The position numbers were made by a program, and so were the translations under genes. Positions 1 through 6,507 of a stretch of DNA of 11,569 nucleotides are shown here, one piece after another. Each line of letters opens with the position of its first letter. Position 1 is the first letter of the stretch. This DNA comes from an uncultured Collinsella sp. (lineage in GTDB: Bacteria > Actinomycetota > Coriobacteriia > Coriobacteriales > Coriobacteriaceae), in assembly GCA_902479205.1 (NCBI GenBank), contig CABSNX010000042.1, positions 1-11,569 of the forward strand. Reading direction: 5' to 3'. The notes beneath the pieces are model-generated. The model was not told where the DNA came from. It worked only from the letters and a program-made list of their open reading frames with translations, and made no database searches.

Positions 1-116
1 AGGTCAATGCCGCCTCGTTTCAAGGCACCTTGCTCGCTCTGGCGGGTTTTCGCTGACTTCGCCAAAACATCGGCGTTGCCCTTGTTGGGATAGTCGATGG
101 GGACGTTCTTGTTTGC
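1..116 (-). other. Open minus-strand frame running off the left edge, possible gene or repeat fragment
   Basis: Reading the minus strand from 116 to 1 gives 38 uninterrupted codons after an in-frame TAG at 119-117, still open at the window edge. The peptide looks protein-like and polar (it contains NADVLAKSAKTRQSEQGAL). There is no ATG or GTG in the frame; the only conventional start is TTG at 65-63, with no clear ribosome site. It could be the 5' part of a gene continuing to the left, a decayed gene, or part of a dispersed repeat, since its first codons overlap the palindrome at 89-148. I do not recognise a family, and a function cannot be assigned. Confidence 0.25.
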
Positions 117-148
117 CTAGTCATTTAAGAACGTCCCCAACGACTAAC
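89..148. repeat. Imperfect palindrome with a perfect 12-bp core stem
   Basis: GGGGACGTTCTT at 99-110 is the exact reverse complement of AAGAACGTCCCC at 127-138. The pairing extends outward to 89-110 against 127-148 with two mismatches. The 16-base loop contains a further partial palindrome around CCTAG. The element is not followed by a convincing T-tract in either direction. It could be a REP-like palindrome, half of a composite mobile element together with the neighbouring 152-303 repeat, or a terminator of an upstream gene. The structure is seen directly; the role is unknown. Confidence 0.6.
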
Positions 149-151
149 TTA

Positions 152-303
152 AAAACTATGCCGGATTACGGGGCTGAATGACGGATTGCCGACCATGCCG
201 AAATTGGTAAAAAGAAAACCGCAGGTAGAAGGTTCGCTATGATTTGAAAATAAGGGGTGTGGTTGGCTCATTCAGGTTCAGCCCCGTAATCCGGCATAGT
301 TTT
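152..303. repeat. MITE-like element with perfect 27-bp terminal inverted repeats
   Basis: Bases 152-178 and 277-303 are perfect reverse complements over 27 positions, bracketing 98 bp of more A-rich sequence (179-276). The arms read AAAACTATGCCGGATTACG at the left end and continue to CTGAA. The interior has no credible gene: the short open frames crossing it have no ribosome site and run through the repeat. I could not find an unambiguous target-site duplication. The size, perfect termini and non-coding interior fit a non-autonomous miniature element or a large REP-type hairpin. Placement just upstream of the kinase operon means it could also affect transcription of that operon. Confidence 0.6.
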
Positions 304-485
304 GAAATGGCACTGAATAAGTGGCGGCAAATGAGCCGCAATGAAGCAAGCTAGCCCCTCGTTTCCGAAACCTTTCCGCAACAATTTGCCCTTCGTGCCG
401 CTCGACTCCGCTCGCAACGTCCCCTGCGCTACACTTAGTCGCACTGTGGCGCTGCCGCGCCGCGCCCGAACCAAGGGAGACCCTC
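304..485 (+). promoter_or_regulatory. Upstream region of the pyridoxal kinase operon
   Basis: This stretch lies between the inverted-repeat element and the kinase start and must hold the operon promoter unless transcription enters from the left. I see an 11-bp palindrome GTTTCCGAAAC at 361-371, a possible -10 hexamer TACACT at 430-435 without a good -35 partner, and a strong ribosome site AAGGGAG at 473-479, six bases before the ATG at 486. An 83-codon open frame starting at 341 overlaps the kinase start in another frame. It lacks a ribosome site, so I do not call it. Confidence 0.3.
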
Positions 486-1310
486 ATGAAGAACACTCAG
501 CTGCTGCTGATCAACGATATGTGCGGCTACGGCAAGGTCGCGCTTTCCGCCATGCTGCCGGTGCTGTCGCACATGGGCTACCGTATCCATAACCTGCCGA
601 CGGCGCTCGTTTCCGACACGCTCAACTACCCCAAGTTCTACATCCACGACACCACCGAGTACGTGCGCCAAAGCCTCGCCATCTGGGAGGAGCTCGGCTT
701 TGAGTTCGACGCTATCTCGACCGGCTTTATCGTGACCGAGGAAGAGACACGCATCATCTCGGACTTTTGCCACCGCCGTGCGCAAAAGGGCACCAAGGTG
801 TTCGTCGACCCCATCATGGGCGACAACGGCAAGCTCTATGCGGGCGTGCCCGAGTCCACGATTGGCCTTATGCGGCACCTGCTGGAGTGCGCAGACTACG
901 CGGTGCCCAACTACACCGAGGCCTGTCTGCTCACCGATACGCCTATCGCCGAGCAAATTACGCCCGACGAGGCTCGCGTTCTTGTGGATGCCGTGCGTGA
1001 GCTGGGTGCCAAGTCTGTGGTCATTACGAGCGCCGTAGTCAATGGCACGAACGCGGTTATTGGTTACGACCATGTGGCGGGGGAGTACTTTACGATTCCC
1101 TTTGAGCTCATTCCGGTCTACTTCCCGGGCACGGGCGACACGTTCTCGGCGGTGCTCGTCGGCCGCGTTATGGCAGGTTGGAGTCTGCAGCGCGCGACGT
1201 CCGATGCCATGCGTGTGGTGGCTGAGCTTATCGAGCGCAATGCCGACCAAGAGGACAAGTCCGCCGGCCTGCCCATCGAGGCCTGCCTAGATGTGATTGA
1301 CCATGAGTAG
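486..1310 (+). CDS. Pyridoxal/pyridoxamine kinase (PdxK/PdxY-type, ribokinase superfamily)
   Basis: A cytosolic B6-salvage kinase expected to phosphorylate pyridoxal, pyridoxine or pyridoxamine with ATP, giving PLP or its precursors. The 274-residue length is normal for the family. Family landmarks are the N-terminal INDMCGYGKVAL segment (residues 9-20, substrate side), VDPIMGDNGKLY at 107-118, PNYTEA at 141-146 and the signature PGTGDTF at 214-220, where D218 is the expected catalytic base in the anion hole. The start is fixed by AAGGGAG six bases upstream. The stop overlaps the start of the next gene by 8 bases, indicating an operon and probable translational coupling. Coriobacteria often rely on B6 salvage, which fits but is background knowledge. 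HMP kinase (ThiD) is a related alternative, but the N-terminal region and the DPIMGD motif favour the pyridoxal kinase branch. Confidence 0.88.
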   Translation: MKNTQLLLINDMCGYGKVALSAMLPVLSHMGYRIHNLPTALVSDTLNYPKFYIHDTTEYVRQSLAIWEELGFEFDAISTGFIVTEEETRIISDFCHRRAQKGTKVFVDPIMGDNGKLYAGVPESTIGLMRHLLECADYAVPNYTEACLLTDTPIAEQITPDEARVLVDAVRELGAKSVVITSAVVNGTNAVIGYDHVAGEYFTIPFELIPVYFPGTGDTFSAVLVGRVMAGWSLQRATSDAMRVVAELIERNADQEDKSAGLPIEACLDVIDHE

Positions 1311-1632
1311 CGCCGACGAGAGCGGTACCGAGGCAGCGGACGAGAACAAGCCAATCGGCGCGCCGCGTGGCAAGCGTCCGCGCATCCGCGTGAGCTGCGT
1401 GGACCAGCTGGGTGCGTGCCGCTGCCACCATGGTCACAAGCCGGGCCACGTCTTTGACTTCGACCGAGACGGCGGCAAGATGTGCGCCATGGCCTGCCAC
1501 GTGGGCTTTCCCTATATCGATATCCTGCGCTATGGCGGAACCGTGCCTGGCAACGAGCCTGGTACGGCAAAGTTCTGCTGCCCCGAAGTCGATACGCTGA
1601 ACGTCTGGCTTGCCGAGATCGTCGACGAGTAG
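1303..1632 (+). CDS. Small Cys/His-rich protein, TIGR04076-like
   Basis: A 109-residue soluble protein with seven cysteines (32, 39, 41, 61, 65, 92, 93) and a CRCHHGHKPG cluster at 39-48, followed by FDFDRDGGKMCAMACHVGFP (51-70) and a C-terminal FCCPEVD. Residues 1-28 are low-complexity, charged and probably disordered. The overall pattern resembles the TIGR04076 family of small uncharacterised proteins; this assignment is from memory and moderate. The conserved-looking Cys/His pairs suggest metal or Fe-S binding, but that is inference. The frame is open from a TTG at 1297, but ATG 1303 is preferred because it overlaps the kinase stop (1308-1310). No strong ribosome site is visible, so expression probably depends on translational coupling with the kinase. 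A hairpin repeat follows immediately. Confidence 0.75.
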   Translation: MSSADESGTEAADENKPIGAPRGKRPRIRVSCVDQLGACRCHHGHKPGHVFDFDRDGGKMCAMACHVGFPYIDILRYGGTVPGNEPGTAKFCCPEVDTLNVWLAEIVDE

Positions 1633-1634
1633 TC

Positions 1635-1755
1635 GAGCGTGGATTTTCTCCCACCTAGATAATGAGCGTGGATAATCTCCCGTTTAGAGCGCCGTTTCGC
1701 GCTCAAAGTGGGAGATTATCCACGCTCAATTTGTATGTGGGGGAAATCCACGCTC
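1635..1755. repeat. Nested inverted repeat between converging genes, possible bidirectional terminator
   Basis: Three concentric inverted repeats share one centre. The outer pair is 1635-1654 with 1737-1755 (one mismatch and one gap). The middle pair is 1663-1681 with 1710-1728 (perfect over 19 bp). The inner pair is GAGCGC 1687-1692 with GCGCTC 1699-1704. Each outer arm begins with the same word as the middle arm, GAGCGTGGAT, so the unit is also a tandem direct repeat inside each arm. It fills the gap between the plus-strand pair ending at 1632 and the minus-strand phosphatase ending at 1802. A short T-run (1757-1760) follows on the plus strand. A terminator role fits the position, but the duplicated arms are more like a REP/BIME-type repetitive element. 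Confidence 0.7.
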
Positions 1756-1801
1756 ATTTTATGCCGATGGCGTGGCCCGTGTGCCCGCGCCGCTCGAGCA
1801 C

Positions 1802-2251
1802 CTACAGCTGCTCGAGCATAGCGGTGCAACCGGCGAGTACGTCGCGGTACGTGGCATCGAAATTGCCGGTGTACCAGGGATCGGCCACGTCGCCGGGACA
1901 CTCGGTCCAATCGAGCAAGCGCGTAATCTTTCCGTCGGGGCCTGCGTCGCCAAAGATGCGACGCAGGCCCCGCGCGTTCTCAGCATCCATATAGACAATG
2001 TGATCCCAGTCGCCATACTCCGCGCGACGCACCTGGCGGGCACGGTGCGCAACGACGGGAATCCCGACTTCGCGCAGCTTGGCGACCGTGCCATGATGCG
2101 GCGGGTTGCCAATCTCCTCAGTTGAAGTCGCCGCGGAATCGATGACAAATTCGCCCGCGCGCCCGGCGCGCCGCACCAGCTCGGTAAACACCGACTCAGC
2201 CATCGTCGAGCGACAGATGTTCCCATGACAGATAAACAGTACGCGTTGCAT
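1802..2251 (-). CDS. Low-molecular-weight protein tyrosine phosphatase
   Basis: A 149-residue cytosolic phosphatase. The P-loop CHGNICRS (residues 8-15) is the family C-x5-R-S motif, with C8 as nucleophile and R14 binding phosphate. The C-terminal ADPWYTG (123-129) supplies the general acid D124. Length matches the LMW-PTP family. The frame stays open upstream to 2308, but the start is set at ATG 2251 because the P-loop must lie near the N-terminus and AAAGG sits 9 bases upstream. It lies 60 bp downstream of an RpiR-type regulator on the same strand and may be co-transcribed. Candidate substrates in bacteria include phosphotyrosine on polysaccharide tyrosine kinases, but no such partner is in this window. 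An arsenate reductase (ArsC) is a structural relative; the GN-I-R-S P-loop and DPW/Y motif favour a phosphatase. Confidence 0.9.
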   Translation of the reverse strand: MQRVLFICHGNICRSTMAESVFTELVRRAGRAGEFVIDSAATSTEEIGNPPHHGTVAKLREVGIPVVAHRARQVRRAEYGDWDHIVYMDAENARGLRRIFGDAGPDGKITRLLDWTECPGDVADPWYTGNFDATYRDVLAGCTAMLEQL

Positions 2252-2311
2252 AGGGCGATACCTTTCATATAGAAGGCTGCTAAAGAGTCGAAGCCGGGCG
2301 CATGCCAAGTT

Positions 2312-3061
2312 TTATTTCTTGGCCAGTTTGAAGTAGCGCTCAAATATCAATTCGAAAACGTAATAGAACATCAATCGACTGTCGAGGTCCATGCTGCCCA
2401 AGCGGATTTCTTTTTGCACGGTGTAGATAGGGTAGTCGGCTAGTTTCGAGAGAGAATTTCGAGAAAAGCCGGTGAGCGTGACGACCTTGCATCCGCGCGT
2501 TTTGGCTATCGATGTGGCGTCAATAGACACCTGCGTCTCGCCGCTTACGGAAACGCTGAAGACCAGGTCGTTTTTGCCGAGGAGTTCTGCGTAATGCCTC
2601 ATGACATGGCGTTCACTGAGCGTATCGGTGTTCTTGCCCATTATTTTGAGCTTTTCAGCCATTTCGAGGCACGGGTACTTCGAAAAGCCCGAGCAGAAGA
2701 ACACGATATGCGAGGCGTCCTGGATAAGACTCACGACCGAATCGATGACCCGGTCGTTAAGCAGATCTTTGGTCTGTACGAGCTGGGTATCAAGAGGAAG
2801 CGCCTCGATAGTGAATCGATTGCGGTCGAGCGAGGCGGAATACGATTGTTTGAGCTCTGTAAACCCCGAGAAGCCAAGCTTGTGAGCAAGCCTGACGATT
2901 GTATTGGGAGCGACGAAGAACCGTTCAGCAACGCTCTTAAGCGTGACATCGTCAATATCATCACGCAGCTCGATGATGTAGCGCATGATCTCGCTTTCGA
3001 GATCGTTGAGCTTGCTCTCGCCAGCTCGCACATGATCATAAAAAGATTCTTGATCTTTCAT
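2312..3061 (-). CDS. MurR/RpiR-family transcriptional regulator of cassette 1
   Basis: A 249-residue DNA-binding regulator with an N-terminal RpiR-type helix-turn-helix (about residues 37-72, LKSVAERFFVAPNTIVRLAH with FSGFTEL following) and a C-terminal SIS sugar-phosphate-binding domain (about 105-235) containing the phospho-sugar loop SVSGET at 171-176. It is transcribed divergently from the GH4 enzyme at 3360, so it probably controls that enzyme and the permease through the 298-bp shared region, responding to a phosphorylated sugar. The frame extends to 3241, but M at 3061 is the best start because the family begins about 35 residues before the helix-turn-helix. The ribosome site is only fair: GAGGGG about 12 bases upstream. 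Whether it represses or activates cannot be read from sequence; RpiR proteins linked to alpha-glucoside genes (GlvR of Bacillus) include activators. Confidence 0.88.
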   Translation of the reverse strand: MKDQESFYDHVRAGESKLNDLESEIMRYIIELRDDIDDVTLKSVAERFFVAPNTIVRLAHKLGFSGFTELKQSYSASLDRNRFTIEALPLDTQLVQTKDLLNDRVIDSVVSLIQDASHIVFFCSGFSKYPCLEMAEKLKIMGKNTDTLSERHVMRHYAELLGKNDLVFSVSVSGETQVSIDATSIAKTRGCKVVTLTGFSRNSLSKLADYPIYTVQKEIRLGSMDLDSRLMFYYVFELIFERYFKLAKK

Positions 3062-3359
3062 AAGATGTTTCAGCCCCTCGCACCTCGTCGTATATATGGT
3101 ACCGCTTTGTGTTGCCAGGTGAGAAATCGGTAATCGGTCAAGATTGCCTATTGCCCATGAACTGGGCAAACGTGCGTGTCTGCCTACACATATCTGTGTT
3201 GTGAGCGAAATCATGTGTCCCCGTTTCGCATTGGCCCACACGGAGACTCTCAGATGACCTCATGTCGCAAAATATCAATCGAAACGAAGCAAGCCGAGGA
3301 CAACCGCGGAGCCCAAGGTCTTCGAGAACACCGATCAGCCAACCCTGGAGGGACGGAAC
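3062..3359. promoter_or_regulatory. Divergent regulatory region of cassette 1 with several palindromes
   Basis: This 298-bp region separates the divergent regulator and GH4 genes and should hold both promoters and the operator. Palindromes seen are TTGCCCA 3151-3157 with TGGGCAA 3163-3169 (5-base gap), ACACA 3186-3190 with TGTGT 3195-3199 (4-base gap), and GCGAAA 3205-3210 with TTTCGC 3224-3229 (13-base gap). A TATATA-rich block at about 3090-3097 could be the -10 of the regulator on the minus strand. The GH4 ribosome site GGAGGG is at 3347-3352. The 15-bp motif found upstream of cassette 2 is not present here, so the two regulators probably read different operators. No gene is credible in this stretch. 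Confidence 0.45.
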
Positions 3360-4685
3360 ATGAAGGATAAGCTCAATATTGTGATCGTTGGCGGCGGCTC
3401 CACGTGGTGCCCTGGCATTCTTAAAGCCCTGACCAAGCACATGGACATTCTGCCGCTGAACCGCGTGATGCTCTATGACATCGATGCCGAGCGTCAGCGT
3501 CCGATCGGCGAGTTTGGCAAGATCCTCTTCGCCGAGGAGGAGCCCGGTGTGGAGTTTGGTTACACCACCGATAAGGACGAGGCTTACACCGACGTCGACT
3601 TTGTGCTCTGCCAGATTCGTACCGGCGGCTACGAGATGCGTAGCAAGGACGAGAAGATTCCGCTGCATATGGGAATCATCGGCCAGGAAACGGTGGGCCC
3701 TGGCGGCATGGCTTACGGTATGCGCTCCATGCATGACATGGTTGAGATCGTCAACGACGTTCGCGCTCATAGCCCGGAGGCATGGATTATCAACTACACC
3801 AACCCGGCTGCTATTGTGGCATATGGTCTCGAGCGCGTCCTGCCCGATGAGCATCGCGTCCTCAACATCTGCGATCAGCCCGTCAACCTCATGCGCTCTT
3901 ACGGTCGCCTGCTCGGTCGCGATATGAGCAAGACGGAGCCCGTGTACTTTGGCCTCAATCACTTCGGTTGGTTCAAGCACATCTACGATGAAGAGGGCCA
4001 TGACCTCGTCCCGCAGATTAAGGAGTACACGGAGAAGAACGGCTTCCTTCCTGCCGATGCCGAGCAGCGTGATCAGTCCTGGCTCGACACCTACGCCATG
4101 GTCAAGGACATGCTCGAGGACTTCCCCGACTATCTGCCCAACACTTATCTGCAGTACTATCTGTATCCCGAGTACAAGGTCGCTCACCTCGACCCCGACT
4201 ACACTCGCTCCGACGAGGTTATCAACGGTCGTGAGAAGCGCGTGTTCGCCGAGTGCGAGCGTGTTGCCAAAGTCGGCACCGCAAAGAACTCCTCGGTTGT
4301 GCAGAACGATGCTCATGGCGATATGATCGTGGAAATCACCTCGGCCATTTATCGCAACACCAACAAGACCTTCATTGTCATCGTGCCCAACAACGGCATT
4401 ATCGAGGGTATGCCCGATGACGCCATGGTCGAGGTCGCAGCAAGCGTGGGCGCCAATGGCCCGCAGCCCTATGCTGTTGGCAAGATTGGTACCTTCTATC
4501 GCGGTCTTATGGAGAACCAGTACGCCTATGAGCGCCTGACTGTTGAGGCTTGGATGGAGGGTTCCTACGAGAAGGCCCTGCAGGCACTCACGCTTAATCG
4601 TCTGGTCGGTGACGCAAAGAAGGCGCGTAAGGTGCTCGATAAGCTCATCGAGGCCAATAAGGATTACTGGCCGGAGCTTAAGTAG
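3360..4685 (+). CDS. GH4 family 6-phospho-glucosidase, cassette 1 (CDQP variant)
   Basis: A 441-residue cytosolic GH4 enzyme, predicted to cleave 6-phospho-disaccharides delivered by the adjacent PTS permease, using NAD+ and a divalent metal in the family's oxidation-elimination mechanism. It has the N-terminal NAD loop GGGSTWCPG (11-19), D40 at the end of beta-2, QETVGPGG (109-116), NYTNPAA (145-151), NICDQP (169-174), NHFGWF (200-205) and TRSDEV (282-287). C171 and H201 match the family's metal ligands, D172 the proposed acid, and Y263 the tyrosine base by position. The diagnostic tetrapeptide is CDQP instead of the CDMP of 6-phospho-alpha-glucosidases (GlvA, MalH), and QETV replaces QETC. 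It is therefore probably alpha-type, with altered specificity possible. GGAGGG sits 7 bases before the start. An 82-bp gap with a hairpin precedes the permease. Confidence 0.85.
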   Translation: MKDKLNIVIVGGGSTWCPGILKALTKHMDILPLNRVMLYDIDAERQRPIGEFGKILFAEEEPGVEFGYTTDKDEAYTDVDFVLCQIRTGGYEMRSKDEKIPLHMGIIGQETVGPGGMAYGMRSMHDMVEIVNDVRAHSPEAWIINYTNPAAIVAYGLERVLPDEHRVLNICDQPVNLMRSYGRLLGRDMSKTEPVYFGLNHFGWFKHIYDEEGHDLVPQIKEYTEKNGFLPADAEQRDQSWLDTYAMVKDMLEDFPDYLPNTYLQYYLYPEYKVAHLDPDYTRSDEVINGREKRVFAECERVAKVGTAKNSSVVQNDAHGDMIVEITSAIYRNTNKTFIVIVPNNGIIEGMPDDAMVEVAASVGANGPQPYAVGKIGTFYRGLMENQYAYERLTVEAWMEGSYEKALQALTLNRLVGDAKKARKVLDKLIEANKDYWPELK

Positions 4686-4714
4686 CTAGTTCTACAGTGC
4701 ATGATAACTGTTAT

Positions 4715-4745
4715 GGGGCGTGTGGATTGTAGAGCTGCACGCCCC
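4715..4745 (+). terminator. Intercistronic hairpin between GH4 and PTS genes of cassette 1
   Basis: GGGGCGTG at 4715-4722 pairs perfectly with CACGCCCC at 4738-4745. Two wobble pairs and one G-C pair extend the stem to 11, leaving a 9-base loop. It is followed by GTTTCTTTAAG, a broken T-run that merges into the permease ribosome site AAGAGGGG (4754-4761). It could be a leaky terminator lowering permease relative to enzyme, a 3'-end stabiliser of the GH4 message, or a fold affecting ribosome access. Cassette 2 also has a hairpin in its 77-bp intergenic gap. Confidence 0.55.
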
Positions 4746-4767
4746 GTTTCTTTAAGAGGGGTATCCC

Positions 4768-6330
4768 ATGAACAAAGATGAGCTGCTGGCAAAGTTCCAG
4801 CGCCTGGGCAAAGTCCTCATGACGCCTGTCCTGATCCTGCCAATCGCCGGCATCCTTCAGGGCTTTGGTAATGCCTTTACCAGCCCCACCCTTACGGCAG
4901 CTGTTCCCTGGCTTGCTGCTCCGGGCTTTGCGATTTTCTTTTCGATTCTTAAGGCCGCAGCCGGCATCGTTATGAACAACATCCCGGTTATCTTCTCGAT
5001 TTGTCTCGCCTATGGCTTCGCCAAGTCCGAGAAGGCTACCGCGGCGCTTTGTGGCTTTTTGGGCTACATGTGCATGAACTCCGTGATGGGTACGTTCCTT
5101 ACGGCGACTGGCGTTATCGATCCCGCGAATCTTACGACGGGCCAGAGCACGATCCTCGGTATCACCACGCTCGACACTGGCGTTATCGGCGGTCTTCTGG
5201 TGGGTGCAATCGTCGCATGGTTGCATAACCGTTACTACAAGATTGAGCTGCCTGCCGTGTTCTCCATCTTCAACGGCACGCGCTTTATCCCGGCGGTGAC
5301 GCTGCTCTCATGCAGCATCCTCGCATTGGTCATGTCCTTTGTTTTCCCGTTTATTCAGAACGCTCTCGGTGCTCTGTCCGAGTTCATCAAGACTACGGGT
5401 GCCTTTGGTGCATTTGTCTACGGCGCCGGCGAGCGCATGCTCCTGCCCTTTGGCCTGCATCACTTTGTCTATTTGCCGTTCTTCTTCACGTCGCTCGGTG
5501 GCGTCGAGACCATCGACGGCCAGACTGTTCAGGGCGCTATCAATATCTACAACGCGATCCTGGGCTCTCCCAGCACGCCGTTTAACATCGAGGTCAGCCG
5601 TTTTGTCATGAACGGCAAGGTTATCTTCGCCATGTTCGGCCTGCCCGGCGCTGCACTCGCCTTCTACAAGACGGCACTTCCCAAGAACAAGAAGAAGACC
5701 GCAGCGCTCATGATTGCCATCGTGGTGCCTTGCATCCTCTCCGGCATTACCGAGCCGCTCGAGTACTCCTTCCTGTTTATCGCGCCCATCCTCTACGTGT
5801 TCCACGCTCTCATGGCTGGTCTTGCCTATGCGCTGACCTATATCCTGCAGTTCAACGTGGCCGGTTCCGCGTCCTTCGGCGGCCCGCTCCTGTCGTTGAT
5901 CTTTAACGGCATTATGGGTGCAGCCAAGGGCTCCAACTGGCAGGTTATCCTGTTCCTCGGCCCCATCTACTTCGTGGCGTACTACTTCGTCTTCAAGTTC
6001 ATCATTCTTAAGAAGGGCCTTAAGACCCCCGGCCGCGAGGAAGAGTCCGACGATGAGGCCGAAAAGGCTCCCAAGACCGTGATCAGCGACCTCATTCCCG
6101 CCATCGTTGAGGCAGTGGGCGGCGACAACAACATTAAGTCTGTCGAGGCCTGCTTCACCCGTCTGCGCATCCAGCTCAATGACTGTGACAAGGTGGTTGA
6201 TGACGCCGAGTTTACCGAAAAGCTCGAAGCGCGTGGCATCGTGCATGTCAACGGCGGCGTGCAGATTGTCTACGGTAATATGGCTTCTAACTACGCAACC
6301 CAGATGCGCGAGCTGCTGGGTATGGAATAA
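4768..6330 (+). CDS. PTS alpha-glucoside-type EIICB permease, cassette 1
   Basis: A 520-residue membrane permease of the glucose-glucoside PTS superfamily that transports and phosphorylates its sugar. Residues about 10-415 are the EIIC channel with many hydrophobic helices and the landmarks NGTRFIPA (169-176), GERMLLPFGLHH (221-232) and GITEPLEYSF (326-335), where E329 lies in the substrate site. A charged linker (421-436, rich in D and E) leads to EIIB (about 439-520) with ACFTRLR (461-467); C462 is the phosphorylated cysteine. No EIIA domain is present, as in MalB/GlvC types, so a general EIIA-Glc-like protein must donate phosphate. AAGAGGGG lies 6 bases before the ATG. It aligns with the cassette 2 permease without gaps through about residue 425; 52 of the first 100 residues are identical by my count. 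Sugar identity cannot be fixed; maltose-type alpha-glucosides are the best inference. Confidence 0.92.
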   Translation: MNKDELLAKFQRLGKVLMTPVLILPIAGILQGFGNAFTSPTLTAAVPWLAAPGFAIFFSILKAAAGIVMNNIPVIFSICLAYGFAKSEKATAALCGFLGYMCMNSVMGTFLTATGVIDPANLTTGQSTILGITTLDTGVIGGLLVGAIVAWLHNRYYKIELPAVFSIFNGTRFIPAVTLLSCSILALVMSFVFPFIQNALGALSEFIKTTGAFGAFVYGAGERMLLPFGLHHFVYLPFFFTSLGGVETIDGQTVQGAINIYNAILGSPSTPFNIEVSRFVMNGKVIFAMFGLPGAALAFYKTALPKNKKKTAALMIAIVVPCILSGITEPLEYSFLFIAPILYVFHALMAGLAYALTYILQFNVAGSASFGGPLLSLIFNGIMGAAKGSNWQVILFLGPIYFVAYYFVFKFIILKKGLKTPGREEESDDEAEKAPKTVISDLIPAIVEAVGGDNNIKSVEACFTRLRIQLNDCDKVVDDAEFTEKLEARGIVHVNGGVQIVYGNMASNYATQMRELLGME

Positions 6331-6331
6331 A

Positions 6332-6412
6332 CGCCCCAAACACACGATCAAGATTAATACAGGTCGGCGTCCGATTCTTCAATCGGGCACCGACCTGTGC
6401 TGTTTTGGGGCG
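6332..6412. terminator. Strong two-layer hairpin terminator between the converging cassettes
   Basis: The central hairpin pairs 6359-6367 with 6390-6398 perfectly. After one mismatch it continues from 6369-6376 to 6381-6388 with a CTTC tetraloop (one G-T pair), giving an 18-position stem. A second layer pairs CGCCCCAAA 6332-6340 with TTTGGGGCG 6404-6412. GCTGTTTT follows the central stem on the plus strand. On the minus strand the stem is followed by the T-containing ATTAATCTTG. It begins immediately after the permease stop and faces the regulator ending at 6508, so it can serve both converging operons. Confidence 0.82.
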
Positions 6413-6507
6413 AATGGGCAAGTACATGATGCGCTTGCTGCTCTCTTTTGGCACTGCCTATCGTGTATTCGGAAGCCTTGCGATGGTGAGGTGCGTTCTT
6501 TTCGGTC

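Noticed and set aside
435..1250. 271-codon minus-strand open frame opposite the kinase
   Set aside because: Shadow of the pyridoxal kinase, which has the catalytic PGTGD motif and a good ribosome site.
1635..1755. CRISPR array
   Set aside because: The repeated units are inverted with short irregular spacing, with no regular direct repeats and spacers and no cas genes.
2252..2308. Longer start for the tyrosine phosphatase
   Set aside because: It would add 19 residues before a P-loop that is normally within the first dozen residues, and AAAGG supports the ATG at 2251.
3151..3229. A cre-type catabolite site or the cassette 2 operator motif in the cassette 1 divergent region
   Set aside because: Palindromes are present, but none fits the cre consensus or TTTCAGAYTACGAAA well enough to name.
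3062..3241. Longer start for the cassette 1 regulator
   Set aside because: The extra 60 residues have no similarity to RpiR N-termini and would occupy the divergent promoter region.
3138..4316. 392-codon minus-strand open frame opposite the cassette 1 GH4 gene
   Set aside because: It is antisense to a clear GH4 protein with intact motifs. The translation is rich in V, H, D and L without domains, as expected from the complement of biased codons in a GC-rich gene.
5308..6351. 347-codon minus-strand open frame opposite the cassette 1 permease
   Set aside because: Antisense shadow of a clear EIICB. It also runs across the terminator, and its composition (many H, D, E, V) is not protein-like.
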